NCBI GenBank assembly: GCA_002336805.1
Contig: DDEZ01000002.1
Span: 701,758-765,757, forward strand
DNA: 64,000 bases
Reading direction: 5' to 3'
From: Bacteroidetes bacterium UBA1941
GTDB taxonomy: Bacteria; Bacteroidota; Bacteroidia; Chitinophagales; LD1
Every line of letters starts with the position of its first letter. The stretch's first letter is position 1. Shown in pieces: positions 45,453-52,448 of this stretch. The position numbers were made by a program, and so were the translations under genes. The notes beneath the pieces are model-generated. The model was not told where the DNA came from and did no database searches. It saw only the letters and a program-made list of their open reading frames with translations.

Positions 45453-46841
45453 ATGAGGTTGAGAAAATGGATTTGGGCACTGGCAGGCCTGGCATGTATG
45501 CTGGCACTGACCGTGCTGGCAGCCATCTTTTATAGAGAGAGGGGCACCTTTTGCGACATGGCATATGCCGTGGTACTCAATATAATAAGCAGGAAACCCA
45601 GCTGGTACTATGTGCGTGTAGGTGCGGTAGGTCCCCAGTTTTTTACCCTGGCGGCGGTATACCTCGGAGCGCCGCTGCGTGCTGTGATGGTGGTACACAG
45701 TATATCTTACCTCCTGCTTTATCTCATTGTCTATTTTATTGCGCTACGCTATTCCCGCACGCGGCTGCTATACCTGGCCATACCGCTGCACCTGCTTTTG
45801 CTGGCCACAGATTCTTTTTTCTGGCCGATATCTGAGGTGCAGCAGGGGCTCGTTTTGCTTTGCCTCTATGCCGTTGTCTTATATGAGGGGCTCTGGGGCC
45901 ATCCGCAGGGTGGGCGCTGGTACCTGCATCTGCTCGCGCTGATCTGGATCCAGTTTCTGCACCCGCTGCTGCTATTTCCTATTGTATTCCTGATACTGTA
46001 TTTCTACGCCGGCCGCCGGGCCCTGCTATCACTGCAGGCGCTCAGCCATCTGCTCATGGCTATTGTGGCCTTTGGCCTCCGCTATCTCGTATCCAGCCAC
46101 GACCCCTACGAGTCGGGCAAGATGGACGTGGCCGGTGCCCTGGCAGCACATCTGCCGCACCTCTGGCAGCTGGATACCGTACATCTATTCATAGGCCGCC
46201 TGGCATCTTCCTATCTATGCTACCTGATCCTGCTGGTGACGGGCATCATCTGGCTGGTATACCACAGGCGCTACCTGAGTGCCGCACTGGTACTGGTCGC
46301 TTCGGCGGGCTACTGGGTGCTCATCATGGTGGTGGCTACCGCAGACCAGCGGGCCTACATGGAGAATATGCTCCTTTTCCTGGGATTTATAGTAACGCTG
46401 GTGATGGTGGCAGATGTACTACCCTCCATACCCTTTCGGATGGCCGTGGCGGTTTTTGTGCTCATAGCTGCCATCCGCCTCGGAGGCATCTATACGGCAG
46501 CAGACCGCTACACAGAGCGCCTGCATATATACGACCCGTATCTGCGCTATGCTGAGCAGAAAGACCTCATAGGAGTATGGGTGCCTGACTCCCTGATAGA
46601 TGAAAAGAAAGCTATGGTACCCTGGGCCGCCTGCTACGAGACCATGCTGCTCACCGCACTGGATGACTCCGGCGCCTGCCGCATCGTGCATGTGGATCAC
46701 GACTTCTCCGGCATCAGCTGGGGGCTCACAGCAGATACTACCCTTATCACAAAGTACTGGTCATGGGATCGGTCACAGCTGCCACAGCGGTATTTCCGCA
46801 TGGTGGGCAGGCACTACGAGATCGTCACAGAGAGGCGATAG
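45453..46841 (+). CDS. Polytopic membrane protein, unknown function
   Basis: A 462-residue protein with about nine to ten TM segments and a soluble C-terminal part of about 110 residues (from about 350) that contains IYDPYLRYAEQKDLIGVWVP and ends RYFRMVGRHYEIVTERR. The first periplasmic loop contains RERGTFCDMAYAVV, and a later loop SHDPYESGKMDV. The overall plan (TM domain plus C-terminal soluble domain) resembles other envelope GT-C-like proteins in this window, but no catalytic motif is certain. It is divergent from rpsC. Its last 17 nt overlap the end of the convergent gene on the other strand. Confidence 0.65.
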   Translation: MRLRKWIWALAGLACMLALTVLAAIFYRERGTFCDMAYAVVLNIISRKPSWYYVRVGAVGPQFFTLAAVYLGAPLRAVMVVHSISYLLLYLIVYFIALRYSRTRLLYLAIPLHLLLLATDSFFWPISEVQQGLVLLCLYAVVLYEGLWGHPQGGRWYLHLLALIWIQFLHPLLLFPIVFLILYFYAGRRALLSLQALSHLLMAIVAFGLRYLVSSHDPYESGKMDVAGALAAHLPHLWQLDTVHLFIGRLASSYLCYLILLVTGIIWLVYHRRYLSAALVLVASAGYWVLIMVVATADQRAYMENMLLFLGFIVTLVMVADVLPSIPFRMAVAVFVLIAAIRLGGIYTAADRYTERLHIYDPYLRYAEQKDLIGVWVPDSLIDEKKAMVPWAACYETMLLTALDDSGACRIVHVDHDFSGISWGLTADTTLITKYWSWDRSQLPQRYFRMVGRHYEIVTERR

Positions 46842-47577
46842 ATTTTTCCCCGCCGGTCATGGTAAAGCGGGTCCAGATCGTCTTGGTGCGGCGGCCTATC
46901 CTGGCCTCTATCCGGATGTAGGTGAAGAACGGATCCCGCTGCTTGCGCATCTCTGAGATGACCTCCTGCGTCAGCTGATCCCCTTTGATATAAAAGTTCT
47001 TGCTCATGTTCTGATTGACCATGGATATGGTCACAGACAGCACCTTCTTCTGGCTGGCAGCTATCGTATCATGAGATATAAAGTGGAAGACAGCATTGGT
47101 GTGAAAGTTTGTCTTGCTGTAGTTCAGGTTGCGCTCCAGTACCATATTGTCCATGGCTACCTCGTCAGGCTGTTTGCGTATTAGTTTCTGGTAGTCCTTA
47201 GGTGATACCTTTACGTAGATATGCTTATAGAATAGTATCCTGTTGCCATTACCAAAGAGGATGATGCGCAGCGTCATGGTATCATAGCCATTCTGCTTGG
47301 GGCTATTGGGGGTGATACGGATAAAGTTATCAGTCCTCACGGCCAGCCCCTTCTCACAAAAAAGCTCCGAAAAGGTAAACTGAGGGTCTATGGTCAGCTT
47401 ATAGGTATACTCTTCATTATTGCTCAGGGTATCTACCTTGGGTGCCAGGCGTATCTCCCGGCGGCCGTCCATGGCTATATAGATGATATTGCCACCAGGC
47501 TGGGCGTAGGCCATACCGCCTCCCCACGAGAGCAGGGCAGCGAGCAGTAGTATCCTATGGAGCAATATGGTACGCAC
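46825..47577 (-). CDS. Exported protein, possibly GldM C-terminal-like
   Basis: A protein of about 250 residues with a signal peptide ending at GGGMAYAQ. The mature part is rich in beta strands: GRREIRLAPKVDTLSNNEEY, IYVKVSPKDYQKLI, and a last domain VLSVTISMVNQNMSKNFYIK followed by LTQEVISEMRKQRDPFFTYI and RIEARIG. That last domain, which places a residue pair before an E/KxxKxxxG-like turn and an IRIEA strand, recalls the C-terminal domain of the T9SS protein GldM, but the match is weak. The GTG at 47575-47577 starts a compact signal peptide and is preferred; a TTG at 47628 would add 17 residues. No other T9SS machinery is near. Confidence 0.55.
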   Translation of the reverse strand: MRTILLHRILLLAALLSWGGGMAYAQPGGNIIYIAMDGRREIRLAPKVDTLSNNEEYTYKLTIDPQFTFSELFCEKGLAVRTDNFIRITPNSPKQNGYDTMTLRIILFGNGNRILFYKHIYVKVSPKDYQKLIRKQPDEVAMDNMVLERNLNYSKTNFHTNAVFHFISHDTIAASQKKVLSVTISMVNQNMSKNFYIKGDQLTQEVISEMRKQRDPFFTYIRIEARIGRRTKTIWTRFTMTGGEKSIASL

Positions 47578-47785
47578 AATCAGTTTGTTGTAAAGCTTAG
47601 ATTCGTATTGGAGGATAAAAAGTTTCAATATGACATAAAAAAGATACAGAGATCTCTCATATAGATGCTCCGGCAGAAGGCACGGGTGACCCTGACGGGT
47701 CTCCCAAACATCCGATTTTTCAAAGAAACTCTACTTGCTCCTATCATTCCCAAAGGATATGTTTACCTCCTAATCCCTAACCACC

Positions 47786-48328
47786 ATGACAGTACAAACA
47801 CACGAGATCACGCTGCAGAAACGCAAGTTTAAAGCCGTTCTGCTATTTGGCGCACTTATATTTTTCTCCCTCATGATAATACCTGCAGTACAGATGGCCA
47901 TCAGCGGCGCCTGGGAGGGTTTCGTATTTCTGGCATTCGTCGCATTCTTTATGTGGCTATTCATCACCCGCGTGCGCGAATACCTCTATAAAGATGTCCG
48001 CCTCGTAGTAGAGTCTGACGGCCAGTCCATTACTTTTTATAATATCAACGAAGCCGGCAAGATCTGGAACAAGAAAGAGATAAATGAACTCGCCAAGCTC
48101 ACCCGCTTCTATACCGTGCGCACCCGCACCCGTTACTTTATGTACAACTATTCCTATGCCTTTGAGGGCACCGGCTGGCTCACCGGGGAGAAGGTAGAGC
48201 CCTTCCCATCCCTCTATGATGCTCCTGAGCAGGACCGCAATAGTATTCTCGCCTTTGTCCAGCACGTACACCCCGATGTAACCCTGGGCTACGAGAGCGC
48301 CTGGTCCAAACTCACCAAAGGCAAGTAG
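47786..48328 (+). CDS. Membrane protein with two TM segments and a PH-like domain
   Basis: A 180-residue protein. Two hydrophobic segments near the N-terminus (VLLFGALIFFSLMIIPAVQM and GFVFLAFVAFFMWLFI) form a hairpin, then a cytoplasmic beta-rich domain runs from VRLVVESDGQSITFYNINEA through ELAKLTRFYTVRTRTRYFMY. The plan resembles small bacterial PH-domain membrane proteins, also seen in the genes at 50622 and 51062. Function unknown. A TATGTTTA box about 22 nt upstream may be its promoter. Confidence 0.65.
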   Translation: MTVQTHEITLQKRKFKAVLLFGALIFFSLMIIPAVQMAISGAWEGFVFLAFVAFFMWLFITRVREYLYKDVRLVVESDGQSITFYNINEAGKIWNKKEINELAKLTRFYTVRTRTRYFMYNYSYAFEGTGWLTGEKVEPFPSLYDAPEQDRNSILAFVQHVHPDVTLGYESAWSKLTKGK

Positions 48329-48358
48329 TACTGTACGATCCCTAAACTACGCTCACAA

Positions 48359-48415
48359 GGTTCTTCCCGCTCCTTGGGAGAGGGAAGATGCCGAAGGCAG
48401 ATGGGTGAGGTGTTT
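48359..48415 (+). repeat. Dispersed 55-nt repeat, copy A
   Basis: Contains CTCCTTGGGAGAGGGAAG and ends in GCAGATGGGTGAGGTGTTT. It is nearly identical to 59004-59060 and more diverged at 60170-60222. CTTCCC and GGGAAG flank CTCC-TTG-GGAG, giving an imperfect hairpin. It ends 31 nt before a start codon. Confidence 0.88.
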
Positions 48416-48432
48416 TTCTCCCAAAATCTCCC

Positions 48433-48440
48433 TATACTTG
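48433..48440 (+). promoter_or_regulatory. -7 promoter box before module copy 2
   Basis: TATACTTG, one mismatch from TAnnTTTG, ends 6 nt before the ATG at 48447. The T-run at the end of the upstream repeat (about 48412-48416) lies about 17 nt before it, at the -33 position. Confidence 0.35.
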
Positions 48441-48446
48441 TCAGGT

Positions 48447-49034
48447 ATGAAGCCAGCTGACAAGCCAAAGAAAGCAGCCCCTGCCGCTGCCAGGCCCAGG
48501 CCCGGACAGACTGCCACAGGCGGCCCCGGATTCAAAGCCATCCTCTTCAATCTGGCAGGCGCCGCCGCAGCGGGTCTGCTGGTCATGTTCCTCTTCCAGC
48601 ACAATGAGCCCACCAGCCCGACTGATACCTATATCAACTCGGGCTATGACTGGCTGCTCAATACCATGCTGGAAAATAACCTCAAGACCATAGAGCAGTT
48701 TCCTGACAAGACAGTGCAGGAGCGCTACGTGCTGAAGTGGGGCCCGGGAGAGATACTCTACATCGACTCCCTGCGCAAGCTGACACCCGAGACCGCCATC
48801 GTGATGATACCGCCGCACACTGTGCTGAGCCAGGTAGGATTCAAGAGCTGTGGTGACCTGCCGTGGGTCACCTACTTCCTCTATCCACGCCGGGTAGTAT
48901 ACGGAGACTCTGTCAATAGCCCGCTGTATGCCAAAGCAGACTATGTCATGTCTGTGAATGGATGGGGCCTGGACAAAGCTGCTACCCCTGTCACTACTCC
49001 GCAACCTTTTATGGTATTGCCTCTCAAAAAATAA
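48447..49034 (+). CDS. Single-TM partner protein of the GT-C-like gene (module copy 2)
   Basis: A 195-residue protein with a Lys/Pro/Ala-rich cytoplasmic start (MKPADKPKKAAPAA), one TM segment (AILFNLAGAAAAGLLVMFLF) and a periplasmic domain with YIDSLRKLTPETAIVMIPPH, WVTYFLYPRRVV and LYAKADYVMSVNGWGLDKA. These line up with the product of 40205-40831, showing paralogy although the N-terminal parts differ. The ATG at 48447 follows a -7 box. The GT-C-like gene starts 9 nt after its stop. Family not recognised; it may position substrate for the GT-C-like protein. Confidence 0.72.
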   Translation: MKPADKPKKAAPAAARPRPGQTATGGPGFKAILFNLAGAAAAGLLVMFLFQHNEPTSPTDTYINSGYDWLLNTMLENNLKTIEQFPDKTVQERYVLKWGPGEILYIDSLRKLTPETAIVMIPPHTVLSQVGFKSCGDLPWVTYFLYPRRVVYGDSVNSPLYAKADYVMSVNGWGLDKAATPVTTPQPFMVLPLKK

Positions 49035-49043
49035 CTGACGCCA

Positions 49044-50570
49044 ATGATCTTCCTCCTCATATTCCTGCTCGGCCTATCGCTGCTTGCAGCTATCTCCCGG
49101 GATTTTAAGGGCCGCGAGCTTCTGGCCCTCGCTATGCCTATCGGGCTGGGCACTACCACGTTTATTATGTTTCTGCTGGACCGCCTCACACACTCCATCA
49201 CCCTCGGCGCTGTGACCGGTGTGGTGGCTGCGCTGGTAGTGGTATTTGGCGTGCTGCGATTGTACATAGATCACAAGCACAATGACCTGCCGTGGAAACG
49301 CAAATACTCCAGACCGGACATGAGCTGGCTCACACTGACATGGGTAGTGCTGGCTGGCACTACGGCCTACCTGGCCTGGGGCATCACTCAGAAGTGCATG
49401 TACTGGCCGCCGGCAGAGTTTGACACCATACTGGGCTATGACCTCCTGTCTAAAGCTGTGGCGCGTGAGCATGTGATCACAAACTCTATGCTGACCAATC
49501 CGCAGATCGTAAATGGCTGCGGCCCGCGGATGCTCTACCCGCCGCTGCTCACGCTGTGCAACTCGCTCTGCTATATGAATGGGATGGAGACACCCAAACT
49601 GATCAATAGCCTCTTCTTCATCTCCTGGATCTTTATCATGTACCAGCTGCTCAGGCGGTTCGTAGGCTCTACAGGTGCTATGCTCGTGACCTTCATGACA
49701 GTCATCGTGCCGGAGATGTTTGCCCACGCATCTTTCTCCCTGACCAATCTGCCTTGCGCTATCTATACCTCTATCGCAGTACTGTCATTTGTGATATGGT
49801 ATGAGCAGCGCCGTGATGGCTTCTTTTACCTCTCCTTCCTGGCAGTGATATTTGGTATCTGGACGCGCTCTGAGGCCGTACTCTTTGCCGGAGGCATCCT
49901 GATCGTACTGCTGTATGTAGCGGTGCGCGAGCGCAAATTCAAATACCTGCTCATCTATGCTACCAGCATCGTACCATTCCTGCTTTGGAATGCATTCCTG
50001 AAAGCCTACGTACCACGTGATCAGACCGGCATCTTCATTCCAAAGGCTTTTTATGATCCGACCAAAATGAAACAGGTGATCACCAGCGCCTGGGAGATCA
50101 TGGGTAGCTACAATATCTATGGCCTGACCTTCTACATCGGTATAGCCGGCCTCATCCTCGTCTTTGCGCTGAATGTGGGGGTGAATTTCAGCAAGATGAA
50201 AAACAAGGTCCTGCTCGGTGGCTTTATACTCTGGCTGCTTATATGGTATGTAGCGGGCGCTAGTTTCTTTACTATCGGCCTGTTCATGCTGCTGATGCTG
50301 GCCGCCTCCTACCTGAATGACGACAAGTGGGAGTTCCTGCTCATCTTCTTCTTCGCCTATGGCGTCTACACGCTCATGTTTTATCAGATGAAAGAGGACG
50401 GCACCCTCTTCTCGTCCGGCGGCTGGATGCAGTCAGGCTACAAGCGTGGCCTCTTCTGCTATGCACCGCTCATACTCTTCATCTTCATCACGAGCAAGTG
50501 GGTGTCATACGCCTTTAACGTGCTGGATGAACAGATGACGATCTTCAAAAAGCCGGCCGGCGAAAAATAA
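49044..50570 (+). CDS. GT-C-like polytopic membrane protein (module copy 2)
   Basis: A 508-residue protein with about 11-12 TM segments. The loop YWPPAEFDTILGYDLLSKAV holds the likely catalytic acidic residues, followed by MLYPPLLTLCNSLCYMNG, VPEMFAHASFSLTNLPC, IFGIWTRSEAVLFAGG and SGYKRGLFCYAPLILF. Each has a counterpart in 40831-42222. It follows its single-TM partner by 9 nt. The two modules lie on either side of the ribosomal operon in the same orientation. Inferred role: sugar transfer from a polyprenyl carrier on the outer face of the inner membrane. Confidence 0.75.
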   Translation: MIFLLIFLLGLSLLAAISRDFKGRELLALAMPIGLGTTTFIMFLLDRLTHSITLGAVTGVVAALVVVFGVLRLYIDHKHNDLPWKRKYSRPDMSWLTLTWVVLAGTTAYLAWGITQKCMYWPPAEFDTILGYDLLSKAVAREHVITNSMLTNPQIVNGCGPRMLYPPLLTLCNSLCYMNGMETPKLINSLFFISWIFIMYQLLRRFVGSTGAMLVTFMTVIVPEMFAHASFSLTNLPCAIYTSIAVLSFVIWYEQRRDGFFYLSFLAVIFGIWTRSEAVLFAGGILIVLLYVAVRERKFKYLLIYATSIVPFLLWNAFLKAYVPRDQTGIFIPKAFYDPTKMKQVITSAWEIMGSYNIYGLTFYIGIAGLILVFALNVGVNFSKMKNKVLLGGFILWLLIWYVAGASFFTIGLFMLLMLAASYLNDDKWEFLLIFFFAYGVYTLMFYQMKEDGTLFSSGGWMQSGYKRGLFCYAPLILFIFITSKWVSYAFNVLDEQMTIFKKPAGEK

Positions 50571-50621
50571 AGCTGCTTGGTATCCGTCTCCTTAGTTTAT
50601 CCAAAGGAGAAACCCAACACC

Positions 50622-51062
50622 ATGAACCCCGAAGCAACATACACCACCGACAAGACGCCTGCCTACGTGACAGGTATCGTGGCAGCTTTGCTACTCATTC
50701 CTATAGGTTATTTTATCACTAAAGGCCTGTATGTTATTGCTGGCTTTTTAGCTTTTCTGATATTGGCAGCTATACGCTTTATCGTCACTGGCCGCCAGGA
50801 TTACAGGGAGGTACATATCTACAGTCAGTACCTGACCATAGGGGCAGATGAGGGCGACGTCCAGACGATCTACTACACTGATATCACCAGTGTCGGTTTC
50901 CTGCACAGCGCTCAGTTTAGAAACCGTATGGACCGGGGCCAGAAATTCCGGAGTGAGCAGCTGATCATACTCCTTCGTGGCAATGGCAAACTGGAGCTGC
51001 CGGGAGACCTTCGGAATGCGCACGACCTATGCGCTATTATTCAATCCAGAATAGCTTCATAA
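50622..51062 (+). CDS. Small PH-like membrane protein, first of an overlapping pair
   Basis: A 146-residue protein with two TM segments in a hairpin (VTGIVAALLLIPIGYFIT and VIAGFLAFLILAAIRFIV) and a soluble beta-rich domain (YREVHIYSQYLTIGADEGDV, IYYTDITSVGFLHSAQF, LIILLRGNGKLELPGD) resembling bacterial PH domains. The ATG at 50622 follows an AAAGGAGAAA ribosome-binding site, one of the few in the window, and TAGTTTAT lies upstream. Its stop overlaps the next start (TAATG). The next product has the same layout, so the two are probably an ancient tandem duplication. Confidence 0.7.
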   Translation: MNPEATYTTDKTPAYVTGIVAALLLIPIGYFITKGLYVIAGFLAFLILAAIRFIVTGRQDYREVHIYSQYLTIGADEGDVQTIYYTDITSVGFLHSAQFRNRMDRGQKFRSEQLIILLRGNGKLELPGDLRNAHDLCAIIQSRIAS

Positions 51063-51523
51063 TGCAAGATTACTATCAGTTCCGGTTCCAGACTGGGAAA
51101 AAAGGCATGGTCGTATGCGGTGTCATAGCTGCCATATTTGGTATTGTTTTCATCATCTCATGGTCCTTGCCAGAGCTCTTTCCCATTGCAGTTATTGCAT
51201 TTCTTTTTGCTATCGGCTGCGAGGTTCATTTCCTGCGCAAATACCGCGAAGTGCTTCTCTACAATGACCGCATGGAGATCTCTACGTTATTTGACGGCAC
51301 TGTTTTGACCCTGCCATTTGCAGATGTCAAGCACCTGGGTTTTGTAAGGGCTCAAACAGATTATAGCTACGGGCAGCGCTTGTCACAGGGAGCAGTGGAG
51401 AGTGTAGAAGTCTCAGAGCTGATCATCCTGACACATGATGGTGGTCGCTATGAGTTTTGCGACGACGACTATGATCACCTCCATGAGATCTGCGCCTTCA
51501 TCCAGGAGCGCACCGGCCTTTAG
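51062..51523 (+). CDS. Small PH-like membrane protein, second of the pair
   Basis: A 153-residue protein with two TM segments (GMVVCGVIAAIFGIVFIISW and LFPIAVIAFLFAIGCEVHF) and a soluble domain (YREVLLYNDRMEISTLFDGT, LPFADVKHLGFVRAQT, ELIILTHDGGRYEFCDDD) that parallels the upstream protein: YREVxxY, DI/VxxxGF, LIIL. It begins on the last base of the previous stop, so translation is coupled. The two may form a heterodimer. Function unknown. Confidence 0.7.
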   Translation: MQDYYQFRFQTGKKGMVVCGVIAAIFGIVFIISWSLPELFPIAVIAFLFAIGCEVHFLRKYREVLLYNDRMEISTLFDGTVLTLPFADVKHLGFVRAQTDYSYGQRLSQGAVESVEVSELIILTHDGGRYEFCDDDYDHLHEICAFIQERTGL

Positions 51524-51569
51524 CATTCGGTCACCACAATATTATACGCACCAAACCGACTAAACTAAT

Positions 51570-52229
51570 ATGAAAGTAAAAGCGATCATCACAGGCGTGA
51601 CAGGTATGGTGGGAGAGGGCGTGCTGAAAGAGGCGCTGCGCCATCCCGATGTAGAGAGTGTACTCATCATCAATCGCCAGCCCAGTGGCTTCAGCCATCC
51701 TAAACTGAAAGAGATCGTCCACAAAGACTTCTTTGACCTCTCCGCAGTAGAAGATCAGCTGGCTGGCTACAATGCCGTTTTCTTTAACCTCGGTGTGTCA
51801 TCTCTAGGTATGAAAGAGGACGACTACCGCCACATGACCTACGACCTCACTATGCATTTTGCACAGACAGTAGCAAAGAAAAATAATGATGTCACTTTCA
51901 TCTATATATCGGGTGCTGGTACAGATAGCACAGAGCAGGGCGGTACCATGTGGGCCCGCGTGAAGGGTAAAACAGAAAACGACCTGATGAAGCTCTTCAA
52001 AAAGGCCTATGCCTTCCGCCCCGGCATCATGCGTCCCGAGCCGCGCTCAGTAAATGTACCATCGTGGTATAAATACTTCGGCTGGCTTTATAGTCCTATC
52101 AAGCTCATAGCCCCAGGTGTAGCCTGCGAGCTCCCCGAGGTAGGCCGCGCCATGGTCAATGCCGTGACCAAAGGCTACGAAAAACAAGTCCTCGAGGTCA
52201 AAGACATCATCGAGCTATCTAAGAGGTAA
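51570..52229 (+). CDS. NAD(P)-binding short-chain dehydrogenase-like (atypical SDR)
   Basis: A 219-residue Rossmann-fold protein with KAIITGVTGMVGEGVLKEAL at its N-terminus (GxxGxxG cofactor loop), FFNLGVSSLGMKEDDY, FIYISGAGTDSTEQGG and RPGIMRPE. The Tyr-x-x-x-Lys pair is not in its usual form (a lysine follows in WARVKGKTENDL), as in atypical SDRs of the NmrA/epimerase-like kind. It often stands alone in Bacteroidota genomes. Substrate unknown. A terminator overlaps its stop codon. Confidence 0.82.
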   Translation: MKVKAIITGVTGMVGEGVLKEALRHPDVESVLIINRQPSGFSHPKLKEIVHKDFFDLSAVEDQLAGYNAVFFNLGVSSLGMKEDDYRHMTYDLTMHFAQTVAKKNNDVTFIYISGAGTDSTEQGGTMWARVKGKTENDLMKLFKKAYAFRPGIMRPEPRSVNVPSWYKYFGWLYSPIKLIAPGVACELPEVGRAMVNAVTKGYEKQVLEVKDIIELSKR

Positions 52230-52258
52230 AAAAGGCGAAGCAGCTTTTGCCTTTTTGT
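52228..52258 (+). terminator. Rho-independent terminator after the SDR gene
   Basis: AAAAAGGC (52229-52236) pairs with GCCTTTTT (52249-52256) and the T-run closes the stem. It overlaps the stop codon. Confidence 0.75.
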
Positions 52259-52261
52259 AGT

Positions 52262-52314
52262 AAGCCTCCCTTTAGATCGCAGATCCCGATGCAGTCGGGA
52301 GAGGTTTGGAGGCT
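52262..52314. repeat. Intergenic palindromic repeat with a nested insertion
   Basis: The outer parts match the repeat at 63876-63914 (CCTCCCTTTAG ... AGGTTTGGAGG). Between them is an extra segment of about 26 nt (ATCGCAGATCCCGATGCAGT and on) with its own CCCGA-TGCAG-TCGGG hairpin. Confidence 0.7.
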
Positions 52315-52322
52315 TTTGTTTG

Positions 52323-52448
52323 TATCATTCAGCCAATTCTCAAATTCTGAAAATTCTGATTCAGACTTTAAAGTCCCCTTCATGAGGATTTAGGGGTGGC
52401 TGTTTTGTATTATTCTGAATCATTCAAAGCATTCTGAAAATTCTGCTC
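52323..52448. repeat. Two AATTCTGA-type intergenic repeats
   Basis: AAATTCTGAAAATTCTGATT followed by CAGAC near 52343-52367 and TTCTGAATCATTCAAAGCAT near 52413-52432, the latter reaching the stop of the DUF5686 gene. Related copies lie at 63119-63160 and 63920-63962. An AAGTCCCCTT/AGGGG element sits between them. Confidence 0.7.
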
